Origin: Candidatus Magnetomicrobium cryptolimnococcus
GTDB lineage: Bacteria > Nitrospirota > Thermodesulfovibrionia > Thermodesulfovibrionales > Magnetobacteriaceae
DNA: 64,000 nucleotides
Direction: 5' to 3'
NCBI GenBank assembly: GCA_018606805.1
Contig: JAGYWI010000001.1
Coordinates: forward strand, 124,001 to 188,000
The position numbers were made by a program, and so were the translations under genes. Below are positions 53,159 to 62,638 of the stretch, piece by piece. The notes below the pieces were generated by a model. It worked only from the letters and a program-made list of their open reading frames with translations, was not told the origin of the DNA and did not search any database. Positions within the stretch are counted from its first letter, which is position 1. Each line of letters begins with the position of its first letter.

Positions 53159-55819
53159 TTACATATTGGCCTTTTCGCTTACTGTATCCATTGCCTTGCA
53201 TGCAGCAGCACGTTCGAGTTTTAGCGTCTTAATAAACGCCGGCAATACTACTAACGTACATATTATTATATAACTGATACAAAGTGTAAGTAATAACCCC
53301 ATACTTGCCGTTCCTCTATGTGATGAAAACAATAGACTACCAAACCCTGCTATCGTTGTCAATGCGCTAAAAAGCACCCCTCTGGCCGTACTTGTATGCA
53401 AAACAGTGTCTTCTGTTTCTGAACGGAAACGGTGCACAAGATGTATCCCATAGTCTACACCTGTACCCATCAATAACGGCAGTACTATTATATTAGCAAA
53501 GTTAAATGGAATATTCAATAACACCGTAGTTGCTGCTGTCCACACCATCGCTATACATAGAGGGAGCATTATTAAAAACACTTCCAACAGGTTTCTAAAT
53601 AAAACTATTAAAAGTACCGTTATGGCAATAGCTGCAAATATTGAAGCACTTCTAAAGGACGTAACAATGGCATGTCCTGATTCCAGTATTGTAACCGGTG
53701 CATCTATAGCCTTAGGGGTAACACTTCTTACTGCCTTAACAAATTCTTCAAGTAAGTCTATATCATTTATATCCTTACGTGGAAACACCTGTACCCTATA
53801 CTTATTATCATCAGAAACGTACCGCTTCTTTAACGCCTTTGGTATGTCAGATTCGCTGATAGTGTCCGCCTGTACGGCGTTTTCTAAATTTTTTAACACT
53901 ATAGATAGGTTTTCAACTATTGATGTTTCAAGGATTTTTAACTCAACGTCGGGGGTTTTACGACTAACTATAAATTTAGTAAATCTATTGACACTATCGT
54001 ATAATCTTCTGATAGAGGCAGAGAGGTCTCCTGTCGTTTTAAGTGATACAGTTTTAAGTGTTGCCTTCAGACTTTCCATAGCCTTTATAGTTTGTTCGTA
54101 GTCAATTGGCTGATTTTTTGTAAAACTACCTACAGGTGGCACAAATAACGCCATATCTGAAATTATTGATAGTTTTTTGTCCTGATTTTTTGGCACAAAA
54201 TCAAAATATGTTATTACCTCTTTTACTTCCTTTAGATTTTGCAATTCTTTGGAAAGCCTTCGTGCCTCCGACTCATTATCAGCAAGCACAGATATTGTCC
54301 ATGGTGAGGACATCTCACCTTTGAATAGTTCCTTTGCCGTTATTACAGACTCCGCATTTGGATTAGATAGATTTAGCGGATTGTAATCAAAAAACATTTT
54401 GGGTAACGTAACTACAGATATTAAAGAAAAGATAATAGTACCAACCACTATGGCGGTTGAATGTTTAATTGGTAAGTTTACAAGTGAGGCTTTAACTGTG
54501 AGGGGCTTTACCTTAGTTGTATCAAAGGGCATCCATTTTATTAAAGGAGGCATCAACGTAAAGGTTATGAAGAGATTTATAAGCATACCAGTACCAGTAA
54601 TAATACCTAACTCAGACGCCCCAGAATAAGCTGTTGGTATAAACGCATAGAAGCCTGTAACGGTAGTCAACGTACAAAGCAAAAATGGTAGTCCAACCTC
54701 TTCTACTGTTAATTTCATGGCATCATCGTTTGTAACCCCTGCCCCCACCAACTCTCTGTATCTAAGGCTAAATTGAATGCTATAATCTATACCAAGTCCT
54801 ATAAAAATAGCAGCAAAGGCAACTGAAATCATATTAAGGCTACCTACAAATCCTATTGCAAAACCAAGCGTCCAGATAAGACCTACCACTAATGATACAA
54901 GACTAACAACAACCAGCCGTTTAGACCTGACACCAATAATGAGTAAAACTGTTACCAAGATAAAAGAAATAACCGTAGATAGTCCAATGCCCTTTTGCAC
55001 ACTAACAAGGTCATCATAGTCTAAAACCACGCCACCGGTTAAACGTACCCTAACACCTTCCTCATTACTAATACCAGTAGTGGTTACAAGGTTTTTAATA
55101 AATTTAATAGCCTTTTTAGCAGGATACAAGTTGCTGTAGTCAAGTATCGGTCGTGCAACAATAAAACGCCGCAAGCCACTACTTTTACCTTCCACCATTT
55201 CTTGCCATGAAAATTTATTTTCCTTTCCCTCAAAGGCCATGTTAATAGCACCGTTTATACGGTCAAGTACTTTAACCAGTTTTTCAGTGTTTTTACTTAA
55301 TTCATCTGCTGAATTTAATATGTCTTCAAGTGAGGAGAAAACCCCAGCAAGGTTCAATTGTCTGGATAGTAACGCTAAAAAAGCCTGCGCCCTTGCAAGG
55401 TTACTTGCCAAGTCATCAAGTTTAGTCTCATTTAAAAATAAAAGACCATTTTTCTCAAAAAACTCACCCCCCCCGGGCACAAACACCATTTCAAATATAT
55501 CGTGTCGCTTTCGTAACTCATCAGCTATCTGTTTTTGTACTTTATAGGTTTGCTCAGGGGTTGGGGCATCTATAACAATCGCTATATTATCAGATAGCTG
55601 GGGAAAGGCATTACTAAACTCTTTATCTAACTTGCGAAAGTCCAGCTCTTCTGAAATCATATCCGTCATATCTGTGTTAATTCCAAAATTACTAATAGTA
55701 TAGTAAAGTATTACGCCTGTTAGGAAGAATATTATAAACACTACCTGCACGGCATTTTTTTGTGTCATATTAACCCATCTTGTTAGTAGGTTTATTAATT
55801 TTTTATCTGCATTAGCCAT
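53159..55819 (-). CDS. hpnN: RND/MMPL-family transporter, HpnN-like
   Basis: An 886-residue inner-membrane protein with about 12 helices in two halves, each with a large periplasmic loop. The first loop (RKLDKEFSNAFPQLSDNIAIVI, VPGGGEFFEKNGLLFL) closely resembles HpnN, the hopanoid-associated RND transporter that moves hopanoids to the outer membrane. Transmembrane blocks have the MMPL GLGIDYSIQFSLRYRE and MGTGVDYGIHLVHRFR signatures. No squalene-hopene cyclase or other hpn gene is in the window, so its cargo (hopanoid or other lipid) is not settled; close homologues also occur outside hopanoid clusters. It precedes the epimerase. Confidence 0.8.
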   Translation of the reverse strand: MANADKKLINLLTRWVNMTQKNAVQVVFIIFFLTGVILYYTISNFGINTDMTDMISEELDFRKLDKEFSNAFPQLSDNIAIVIDAPTPEQTYKVQKQIADELRKRHDIFEMVFVPGGGEFFEKNGLLFLNETKLDDLASNLARAQAFLALLSRQLNLAGVFSSLEDILNSADELSKNTEKLVKVLDRINGAINMAFEGKENKFSWQEMVEGKSSGLRRFIVARPILDYSNLYPAKKAIKFIKNLVTTTGISNEEGVRVRLTGGVVLDYDDLVSVQKGIGLSTVISFILVTVLLIIGVRSKRLVVVSLVSLVVGLIWTLGFAIGFVGSLNMISVAFAAIFIGLGIDYSIQFSLRYRELVGAGVTNDDAMKLTVEEVGLPFLLCTLTTVTGFYAFIPTAYSGASELGIITGTGMLINLFITFTLMPPLIKWMPFDTTKVKPLTVKASLVNLPIKHSTAIVVGTIIFSLISVVTLPKMFFDYNPLNLSNPNAESVITAKELFKGEMSSPWTISVLADNESEARRLSKELQNLKEVKEVITYFDFVPKNQDKKLSIISDMALFVPPVGSFTKNQPIDYEQTIKAMESLKATLKTVSLKTTGDLSASIRRLYDSVNRFTKFIVSRKTPDVELKILETSIVENLSIVLKNLENAVQADTISESDIPKALKKRYVSDDNKYRVQVFPRKDINDIDLLEEFVKAVRSVTPKAIDAPVTILESGHAIVTSFRSASIFAAIAITVLLIVLFRNLLEVFLIMLPLCIAMVWTAATTVLLNIPFNFANIIVLPLLMGTGVDYGIHLVHRFRSETEDTVLHTSTARGVLFSALTTIAGFGSLLFSSHRGTASMGLLLTLCISYIIICTLVVLPAFIKTLKLERAAACKAMDTVSEKANM

Positions 55820-56132
55820 AATTTAGCATCATCCTTAATATTTCATTAGTATTTAGTAAAAGGTAGATAATTCTAACATAACGATTACTGATAATCAAAG
55901 TATGTTGCCTCAAAAAAAATTATAAGTTTAGACAGCCTAATGCTATAAATAACAATAAGCTTTATGGTTATCAACGTAAGAAACTTTATATTATTTGTCC
56001 TTAACTCACTTAATGAAAAATATATTTTGCATAATTTGTAGTTAAAGCAAATTTTAAATTTGAAAAAAACTATAATATCCATTAATATTATTTTATTGAA
56101 ACTTATGTAGCTAAATGATATGGAGGGAGTAA
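55820..56132. other. divergent intergenic region, no gene seen
   Basis: About 310 bases, AT-rich, between the divergent hpnN-like and thiF-like genes. It holds the GGAGGG ribosome binding site (56121-56126) of the latter. Only AT-rich low-complexity sequence and no clear conserved promoter or RNA were noticed. Confidence 0.5.
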
Positions 56133-56867
56133 ATGAATTTTTCAGAGCAAGAGGTTGAAAGATACAAAAGACAGGTTATGATGGATGGCTGGGGCGAGGA
56201 GATGCAAGTTAAACTAAAAAACTCCACAGTGTTTATAGCCGGGGCAGGCGGACTGGGTTCTCCTGTTTCCATATACCTTGCAGTATGTGGCATTGGGCAT
56301 ATAAGAATATGTGATTTTGATAGCCCGGATATGAGCAATCTAAATAGACAAATCTTGCACGATGAAAGCAGAATTGGCACCAATAAAGCCATCTCTGCAA
56401 AGATGACACTTGAACGCCTAAATCCAAGCATAGAGGTAACAGCCATTACGGACAAGATAGAAGCTCACAACGCTGATGCCATCGTTGGAGATTCTGCTAT
56501 AATACTCGATTGCATGGACAATTTCCCTACCCGCTATGTACTAAACGAAACAGCTATCAAAAAATCAATACCTTTGGTTTATGGCAGCATTTGGGGAATG
56601 GAGGGTAGACTTTCATTTATACAATCCCCTGAAACACCGTGTTTGCGCTGCTTATTTGCAGATGCACCACCCAAGGAAGTCTTTCCTGTTGTTGGAGCAA
56701 CCCCCGGCGTTATTGGCACATTACAGGCTATTGAAACAATTAAATATTTAACTGGTATTGGCAGAAACCTTAAAAATAAAATGCTGGTTTGGAATGGCAC
56801 TGCCATGGAATTTAATACATTTAAAGCAAAAAAAGACCCAAACTGTATAACCTGTAGTGGGAAATAA
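56133..56867 (+). CDS. ThiF/MoeB/HesA-family adenylyltransferase
   Basis: A 244-residue E1-like enzyme that would adenylate the C-terminus of a ubiquitin-like sulfur carrier (ThiS or MoaD type). RYKRQVMMDGWGEEMQVKL is a family start; GAGGLGSPVS is the nucleotide-binding loop, DFDSPDMSNLNRQIL has the Asp and Arg that contact ATP, and two zinc CxxC pairs (CLRC about 170, CITC near the end) are present. PTRYVLNETAIKK is typical. Length fits HesA/MoeB without a rhodanese domain. No sulfur-carrier gene is adjacent, so thiamine versus molybdopterin pathway cannot be decided. Confidence 0.9.
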   Translation: MNFSEQEVERYKRQVMMDGWGEEMQVKLKNSTVFIAGAGGLGSPVSIYLAVCGIGHIRICDFDSPDMSNLNRQILHDESRIGTNKAISAKMTLERLNPSIEVTAITDKIEAHNADAIVGDSAIILDCMDNFPTRYVLNETAIKKSIPLVYGSIWGMEGRLSFIQSPETPCLRCLFADAPPKEVFPVVGATPGVIGTLQAIETIKYLTGIGRNLKNKMLVWNGTAMEFNTFKAKKDPNCITCSGK

Positions 56868-56910
56868 ATAAGGAAATAAAGAAAAAAAGAAAAGAGTGGG
56901 GGGATAACAG

Positions 56911-56932
56911 GGAGGTGCGCTTACGCACCTCC
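56911..56932 (+). terminator. hairpin after the ThiF-like gene
   Basis: GGAGGTGCG - CTTA - CGCACCTCC, a perfect 9-bp stem, 44 bases after the stop. The core is related to the GTGCGCTTGCGCAC palindromes at 36002 and 41140. The following sequence is not a strong T tract, so termination is only possible. Confidence 0.5.
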
Positions 56933-57006
56933 TAAAACTTCTGACCTGCAATATATGTGATTATTCCTCTTATCTTTTACTACATTTAATAGGAAAAGTA
57001 CCTTTT

Positions 57007-57795
57007 TCAATGAAATAACTTTTCCGCTTCTGAAGTTCTTAAAAAATTAATAACAGCCTGTAATTGTTGATTTGGAGCGCCTCTGGTAATAATACTCAAA
57101 GGTCTTGATACCTCATTAGTCTTTATAATTTTAGTATCCTGCGGACTATGCTGTATAAAATGCCCTGAAACAATACCAATAGCTCCTTTAAATGAACTTA
57201 CAAAGGCTACCATCTCTTCATCAGATTCTACTATTTTGGCATTTCTAGTATAAGAACGTTTATTCATAACAATATCATTAAATACCTGTCTTGTGTATTC
57301 ATCTTTTTTATAAGTAACAACAACTATCTCTATGTCATTACCCGATAAATTTTTCCAATTTGTAATATTACCACGACTTATATCAGAAAGTTGCTCCCAC
57401 GTTAGTGCATTTACTGGATTATCTTTATTTACAATCGGTACTACAATATGCTTGGTAATCAAATATTCTTGATACTTATTATTATCATTGCTAAGATTTC
57501 CTTTATCTAAGATATAACTAAGACTTACGGAAGCAGCACATACATCCAATTTTTCTCTAACAAGCTTAATAATACAATTAGCAGTATCCGTAGGACTGGC
57601 TTTCACGTCAACACCAGTTGCGGATTTAATATGAGGTATGGTGTACGTTAATATTCTGTTGCTAAAGGTATTAGAACCTTCAAGCACTATTTCATGCGCA
57701 CACGTAACATGTTCAAACAAAAAAGTCCACATTATTGCGAAAACAAGTATCAAAAACAAACGATTCCAGTGTTGTTGCCAAAAATCCAAAACCAC
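57007..57795 (-). CDS. PstS-like periplasmic substrate-binding protein
   Basis: A 262-residue precursor with an N-terminal hydrophobic signal or anchor (RLFLILVFAIMWTFLF) and a phosphate-binding-protein-like fold: LEGSNTFSNRIL (ligand-binding GS), VREKLDVCAASVSLS, TWEQLSDISRGNITNWKNL and RPLSIITRG. These are PstS-type features, but no pstC/A/B genes lie nearby, so it could instead be an adhesin- or sensor-like solo binding protein. Start GTG 57795 is chosen because GGAGGG lies 7 bases upstream; TTG 57801 is too close. A 9-bp inverted repeat (57831-57839 with 57869-57877) lies upstream. Confidence 0.8.
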   Translation of the reverse strand: MVLDFWQQHWNRLFLILVFAIMWTFLFEHVTCAHEIVLEGSNTFSNRILTYTIPHIKSATGVDVKASPTDTANCIIKLVREKLDVCAASVSLSYILDKGNLSNDNNKYQEYLITKHIVVPIVNKDNPVNALTWEQLSDISRGNITNWKNLSGNDIEIVVVTYKKDEYTRQVFNDIVMNKRSYTRNAKIVESDEEMVAFVSSFKGAIGIVSGHFIQHSPQDTKIIKTNEVSRPLSIITRGAPNQQLQAVINFLRTSEAEKLFH

Positions 57796-58101
57796 AACCA
57801 ATCCCTCCGTTTTATCACAATCTTTATATAGTTATTGTCGTTTAGGATACAATAATATATTTTATTTTGACAATAACATTACGTGGTACAATTTAACCAC
57901 TGTGCAAGCACACTATAGTACCTTTGCACACGTATAAAGATTTCCGAAGGCATTGATTAATTTGATATAGCCATTTTGCCAACTCAGCACATCTATAAAC
58001 AAATATAACCAGTAAGCAGAACAAAAGTTTTAGGAAAAGGGGTGTGGGGGAACAACCCTTTTACCTAAAAGGGTTTTCCCCCACAAATCTTTTAAAATAT
58101 G
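57796..58101. other. intergenic region between PstS-like gene and flgE
   Basis: About 300 bases. It holds the inverted repeat GTTATTGTC...GACAATAAC (57831-57877), which overlaps the likely promoter of the PstS-like gene, and a terminator-type hairpin for flgE (58044-58084). Confidence 0.7.
58044..58084 (-). terminator. terminator hairpin of the flagellar operon
   Basis: GTGGGGGAACAACCCTTTT - ACCT - AAAAGGGTTTTCCCCCAC, a long near-perfect stem 17 bases after the flgE stop. It is the clearest member of the family also seen at 35676, 41448 and 62571. Confidence 0.65.
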
Positions 58102-59487
58102 TTACCGTTTAAGAGAAAGCACTTCTTGCAACATATCATCCACTGTAGTAACTGTACGAGAGTTAGCCTGAAATGCCCTTTGTGCTGTAATCATATTAAC
58201 AAATTCTTGTGCAAGGTCAACGTTACTGGATTCAAGGGTTTCAGATAAGATTCTGCCAAGACCACTTGTATTAGCTGCACTAACAACAGCCTGACCTGAA
58301 TCTACCGACACTTGGTAGATATTATTGCCAAGCTTTGTAAGCTGATCGGGAGCTCCAAATTTAGCAAGGGCTATCTGCCCAAATATCTGCGTTTGACCAT
58401 TAGTAAACGTAGTGCTTACTATACCATCTTCATCAATACTAACACTTTTAAGTGTACCGGGAGGATTACCATCTTGGGAAACATCAAGTACCTGGAAACC
58501 ATCAGCAAGTTGAGCAGTAGCATCCTGTCCAGTGCCACCTTCTATAACACTATCACCGTAATTAAAGGTTATTGGTTGAGTATACACCACATCAGTGCCA
58601 AAGTTGAAGTACACCGTTGGCTCTACATAAACACCTGTAGAGGAAAGAACAGCATCACTGGTCAACTTACCGTCTTGATTAAACGTCAATGTTTGTACAT
58701 CTGTTGCAGTACCTATACCCGTGCTATTACCTATGCTTGCCATAGTGTATACACTTGAATTTGATGAATCCTGTGTTACGTAGTGAACCTCCCACGAATT
58801 ACCAGTAGTAGAAGATTTCTTAAAGTATGCAGTTACATCATGCCCACCACCTTGCGAATCATAGACCGTTAAAGTGGTTGAATAATTATAATTAGCCGGG
58901 TCATCATTTACACCATCACCGTTACTGTCAAGGGTAAACGCTGCCGTAGTCGTAGTAGCTGTTGAAACAAGGTTTACCCGAATATCCACATCAGTAGTGA
59001 TCTTAACTGCATTAATAGATGGGTCTATCTGCAACGCCTGCAAAGTTCCATTGATATTTGAGGCATTAAGTAATGTTGAATTTCTATCAGTAGCTATATA
59101 TGCCTGCAATCTTAAACCAGTTGGCGTAATTATATAACCATCCTTATCCATTGAAAAGTTGCCAGCCCTTGTATAATAGCGCCCACCTGTCGTTGGGTCG
59201 GAAACAACAAAAAATCCGTTACCGTCAATAGCCATATCCAAACTATTACCTGTACTTAGAAAAGAGCCTTGGCTCATTATAGGTGCAATGTTTTGTACTA
59301 AAGCCCCACGTCCCGCCTGACCGCCAACGGTCAAACCGCCAATGCTTGCACTTAAGACATCTCCGAAGTTAGGTTTACTCGCCTTAAAAGCCGTAGTGTT
59401 CAGATTTGCTATGTTATCACCTATAACCTCCAGATAGGTGCCGTTTACATTCATACCGCTTACAGCAGAATACATTGATGATAACAT
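58102..59487 (-). CDS. flgE: flagellar hook protein FlgE
   Basis: 461-residue secreted rod/hook protein that polymerises into the flagellar hook. The N-terminus SMYSAVSGMNVNGTYLEVIGDNIANLNTTAFKAS and C-terminus LAQEFVNMITAQRAFQANSRTVTTVDDMLQEVLSL are the shared coiled-coil ends of axial proteins; IDGNGFFVVSDPTTGGRYYTRAGNF marks the D1 region. It is somewhat long because of added central domains. AAAGGAGG precedes the ATG. It is the last gene of the flagellar run, 72 bases after flgD. Confidence 0.96.
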   Translation of the reverse strand: MLSSMYSAVSGMNVNGTYLEVIGDNIANLNTTAFKASKPNFGDVLSASIGGLTVGGQAGRGALVQNIAPIMSQGSFLSTGNSLDMAIDGNGFFVVSDPTTGGRYYTRAGNFSMDKDGYIITPTGLRLQAYIATDRNSTLLNASNINGTLQALQIDPSINAVKITTDVDIRVNLVSTATTTTAAFTLDSNGDGVNDDPANYNYSTTLTVYDSQGGGHDVTAYFKKSSTTGNSWEVHYVTQDSSNSSVYTMASIGNSTGIGTATDVQTLTFNQDGKLTSDAVLSSTGVYVEPTVYFNFGTDVVYTQPITFNYGDSVIEGGTGQDATAQLADGFQVLDVSQDGNPPGTLKSVSIDEDGIVSTTFTNGQTQIFGQIALAKFGAPDQLTKLGNNIYQVSVDSGQAVVSAANTSGLGRILSETLESSNVDLAQEFVNMITAQRAFQANSRTVTTVDDMLQEVLSLKR

Positions 59488-59559
59488 TCATTACCCTCCT
59501 TTAAAAATTAGTCTATAATAAAATATAAAATATTTAGCCTATATTTACTAAATTAACCC

Positions 59560-59997
59560 CTATGTACTAGATGTAGTACCATTATAAATACTTGTTAACT
59601 CACTCATCATAACCTTCTCGCCACTATCCAAGCTCAGATAGCTAACGCCGTCTTCAAAGGTAATACCTGTGATAACCCCTGTAGCACCATCTTCTGTGGT
59701 AACGCTCTTACCTATCATGTTTACACCAAAAATATTATTAAGGGAGTTTTCATACTGGATCATCTCCTGTATGCCATCGTTAATATTGGTTAACTGTTCA
59801 AGGCTTGAAAACGTTGCCAGTTGAGCAGTAAATTCAGTATTATCCATCGGGTTGAGCGGGTCTTGGTACTGAAGCTGTTTGGTAAACATCTCAAGAAACT
59901 CTTCTTTACCCATTGAATTAACATTTTCTTCAGTAGAAGCTGTATCTGTCTCACTCATTAGGCTTGTTATATACTCATTAGTTGTTGCTACGTCCAT
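59560..59997 (-). CDS. flgD: flagellar hook assembly protein FlgD
   Basis: A 145-residue hook-cap scaffold, short compared with E. coli FlgD (231) because it lacks the C-terminal immunoglobulin-like/FnIII part beyond a small fragment. MGKEEFLEMFTKQLQYQDPLNPMDNTEFTAQLATFSSLEQL is the strongly conserved N-terminal domain; a short GVITGITFEDGVSYLSL segment follows. Short versions are common outside enterobacteria. It sits between fliK and flgE, the usual position. Confidence 0.94.
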   Translation of the reverse strand: MDVATTNEYITSLMSETDTASTEENVNSMGKEEFLEMFTKQLQYQDPLNPMDNTEFTAQLATFSSLEQLTNINDGIQEMIQYENSLNNIFGVNMIGKSVTTEDGATGVITGITFEDGVSYLSLDSGEKVMMSELTSIYNGTTSST

Positions 59998-60026
59998 ACC
60001 TTATCTCCTTGTTATAATCTATCATC

Positions 60027-62435
60027 TTAAACAAATATGCTTACCATTCCACTACCTGAACTTACCCGAGTGCGCTGTCCTACACTTTCAACACCATTAG
60101 TACGCCCCTTTGCATTACCTGAATTAGCACCATTAGGCTTACCCGTACCGTTATAACCATCACCTTTTTTATCTTTTAATGCTACCGAAAACCCTCCTAC
60201 ATTAAACCCATCCTTTGACAGTGCTTCAAGTATACCTTGTAGGTTTTTTTCGATAATTTCTTTCGCTGCCGGGTCTATTGCGTTGATTTTTGCACTTAAT
60301 ATACCCTTATCAATATTTATATCAATTTCAAGCTTACCAAGACCGTTTGGTTCTATTTTCACTTCAATTGAATGTTCACCCTTTTTTAGTACACTAAAGG
60401 TATGCTCCTTTACTTGAAAAAACCGTTGTTCCGTCTTTGTCTCATTACTTGATTGTGAGCGTGTAGTTAATTTAGACAAAATAGCTTGTTCGTCATGGCT
60501 TTTTACCGTATTTGATACTGCTTTGACGCTGCCGTCAGCCTCAATTATTTCAGCGTTAGAGGCATCTTGTACCTTAACCTGCTGCACCTGTATTGATTCA
60601 CTGGTAGCCTGTGTTTGATTTTGGGCAATAGCGGTGTTTGTCGTAGTGCCACTACTTTTTATGTCTTGAATTGCTGTATTGTACAAACCATTTGTATTCA
60701 CGGGTTTTGTTGATTTTGTACTTGTATTTATATCTCCCTTATCATCCGCAACTGTTAACTTGCCGTTATATTCCTTGTTATTATGTTTGAGGTTATGGTC
60801 ATTTTTAGAACCATTTTCAGCAGTACTTTTATGCTCATCACCTTCCTTACTTTCAATGCCACTATTGGTGTCCACCAAATCCTCAACAACCTTCAACCCG
60901 TCATCTGATTTTATAGTTTGCTTTACGCTCTCCTTCAATCCATCTGTAGGATTAGCACTACTATCTTTAACTACCTCTTGTACGTCTAAACTACTACTAT
61001 TTTCATTAGTTTGAACAGATTTGGAATTATCATCTTTATTTAATAACGATGCCATTACCGTATTTGACTTGATGTCTTTTGTGTCTACGTCAGGCGTACC
61101 AACCACCTGCTCGGTTGTTTTTTGCGTATTATCCCAAATCCCCTCAATTTCACTATTTGTGTCTAACACCTGAACATCAATCTCTATATTTTTCCCTTTG
61201 GTATTATCATCATGCTGAATACCTACCACATTTGGTTTATGGATTGGTTCAGTTACACCTTCCAAAACACTATCTTTACTAACTAAAGTACTATCTGGCA
61301 ACTCCATATCATAAACGGTCTTTGCATCTACAGCTGACTTCATTTGCTCAACTACGCTATTTACATCTGTAGAATACACCACAGATATATCCGAACCAGT
61401 TAAAATATTCCCATTAGATAGTAAACTATTTAGCGAATTCGTACTGTTCATTACGCCTGAGTTAAGCACTAAACCGTTTAGCCAATTATCTACTAAACCA
61501 TTTACATCTTCACCGTCCACAGCACCAGCTTGAATACCGTCAAGAGCCTCTTTTTGTACATTATTGCTGATTACGCTACCTGTGGTAGTTACGCCATTTT
61601 GCACGTTACCGATTGTTTGTTTCTGTTGCCCATCTATTAAATTACCACCTAAATTACCACCTAAATTACCACCTAAATTACCACCTAAATTACCACCTAA
61701 ATTACCACCTAAATTACCGCCAACATTACAACCCAGTAAATTACCGTTTGAGTTACCATTTGCCGAGTTACTATTTGCAAGCGCTAAGTTTATAACAAGA
61801 TGATTAATACTTTGCCAGAAATTATTAACTAAGCTCTCACCCTCAATAGTGCTGCTGTTATCTACCTGGTCACTGTCCCCATCATTTAAAAGCACCCCTT
61901 CTTCACTGACACCTTGTAAGTTATCACTATCAGGGTTATCAACGCCTCCCTCGGATACCCCTTTTTCGTTTATACCTACCACCCCTTCATTTGATAAATC
62001 CTGCTGCACTTCACAACCGTTAGAACCAGTCGGTTTAGTGGTATGCTGTGCTTGTTCATCAGTAGTATCTTTTGCTGGTTTAGGGCTTACACGTTCATCT
62101 TCCTGTTTCTTCACCGATACTGTATCAACCCTTTCATCTGATGGTTGACTACTATCAGTGCATTCCTCCGCCTTAGTATCCTCCGTATTACCATCTGTAT
62201 CTTGATTTTGTACTTGACTCTTCAACTGTCCTTTGGAATTGTTCATAGAATCATTCAATATACTGTCAAAGTCATCTGGGCGTGAAAAATCAGTTGTCCT
62301 ATCCGTGTTTACATCACTTGCTGTTGTAGGTTTTACGGACATTGTCTTAAAAACATTCAATATACTTATGCTCACCATATCATTCATACAATTATAATTA
62401 TCAATATTCATGCCAAATATAAAAAATGTTTTCAC
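60027..62435 (-). CDS. fliK: flagellar hook-length control protein FliK
   Basis: An 802-residue, low-complexity, Ser/Asn/Gly/Asp-rich protein with a conserved C-terminal Flg_hook domain (about 685-775): VKIEPNGLGKLEIDINIDKG and LSKDGFNVGGFSVAL. FliK acts as molecular ruler and switches export specificity; the long disordered body is typical. It contains seven GGNL repeats (61639-61722). It is large for FliK (405 in Salmonella). GTG 62435 is the first in-frame start; a later GTG or ATG (SISILNVF) is possible as no strong ribosome binding site was seen. flgD is 29 bases downstream. Confidence 0.88.
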   Translation of the reverse strand: MKTFFIFGMNIDNYNCMNDMVSISILNVFKTMSVKPTTASDVNTDRTTDFSRPDDFDSILNDSMNNSKGQLKSQVQNQDTDGNTEDTKAEECTDSSQPSDERVDTVSVKKQEDERVSPKPAKDTTDEQAQHTTKPTGSNGCEVQQDLSNEGVVGINEKGVSEGGVDNPDSDNLQGVSEEGVLLNDGDSDQVDNSSTIEGESLVNNFWQSINHLVINLALANSNSANGNSNGNLLGCNVGGNLGGNLGGNLGGNLGGNLGGNLGGNLIDGQQKQTIGNVQNGVTTTGSVISNNVQKEALDGIQAGAVDGEDVNGLVDNWLNGLVLNSGVMNSTNSLNSLLSNGNILTGSDISVVYSTDVNSVVEQMKSAVDAKTVYDMELPDSTLVSKDSVLEGVTEPIHKPNVVGIQHDDNTKGKNIEIDVQVLDTNSEIEGIWDNTQKTTEQVVGTPDVDTKDIKSNTVMASLLNKDDNSKSVQTNENSSSLDVQEVVKDSSANPTDGLKESVKQTIKSDDGLKVVEDLVDTNSGIESKEGDEHKSTAENGSKNDHNLKHNNKEYNGKLTVADDKGDINTSTKSTKPVNTNGLYNTAIQDIKSSGTTTNTAIAQNQTQATSESIQVQQVKVQDASNAEIIEADGSVKAVSNTVKSHDEQAILSKLTTRSQSSNETKTEQRFFQVKEHTFSVLKKGEHSIEVKIEPNGLGKLEIDINIDKGILSAKINAIDPAAKEIIEKNLQGILEALSKDGFNVGGFSVALKDKKGDGYNGTGKPNGANSGNAKGRTNGVESVGQRTRVSSGSGMVSIFV
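61639..61722. repeat. seven 12-bp tandem repeats within fliK
   Basis: AAATTACCACCT repeated six times, plus one variant (AAATTACCGCCA). On the minus strand they encode GGNL units. The near-identity suggests slippage, and copy number may vary between cells. Confidence 0.95.
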
Positions 62436-62570
62436 TTCAAATTTTGATTTGATTAAACGTAAAGTACCGAAGGTGCATAGGTATACATCCTTAGAAAATG
62501 CAACTAATCACTCTATTGACAAACAAACGTCAATAATAGCCAGCGGGACAAAAGTTTTTGAAGGGGGAGT

Positions 62571-62611
62571 TTGAGGGGAAAAACTTTTTGCCTAAAAAGT
62601 TTCCCCCTCAA
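62571..62611 (-). terminator. strong hairpin between motE and fliK
   Basis: TTGAGGGGAAAAACTTTTT - GCCT - AAAAAGTTTCCCCCTCAA, a long near-perfect stem 28 bases past the motE stop. In the flagellar run it could stop or attenuate transcription before fliK, or be only a processed dispersed repeat. Confidence 0.55.
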
Positions 62612-62638
62612 AAGTCCTTTTTAGAGGGAAAAAAAGTT

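Noticed and set aside
61564-61803. Plus-strand KLPP repeat frame and possible CRISPR array in fliK
   Set aside because: The 12-bp units are in-frame GGNL codons of fliK; units abut without spacers.
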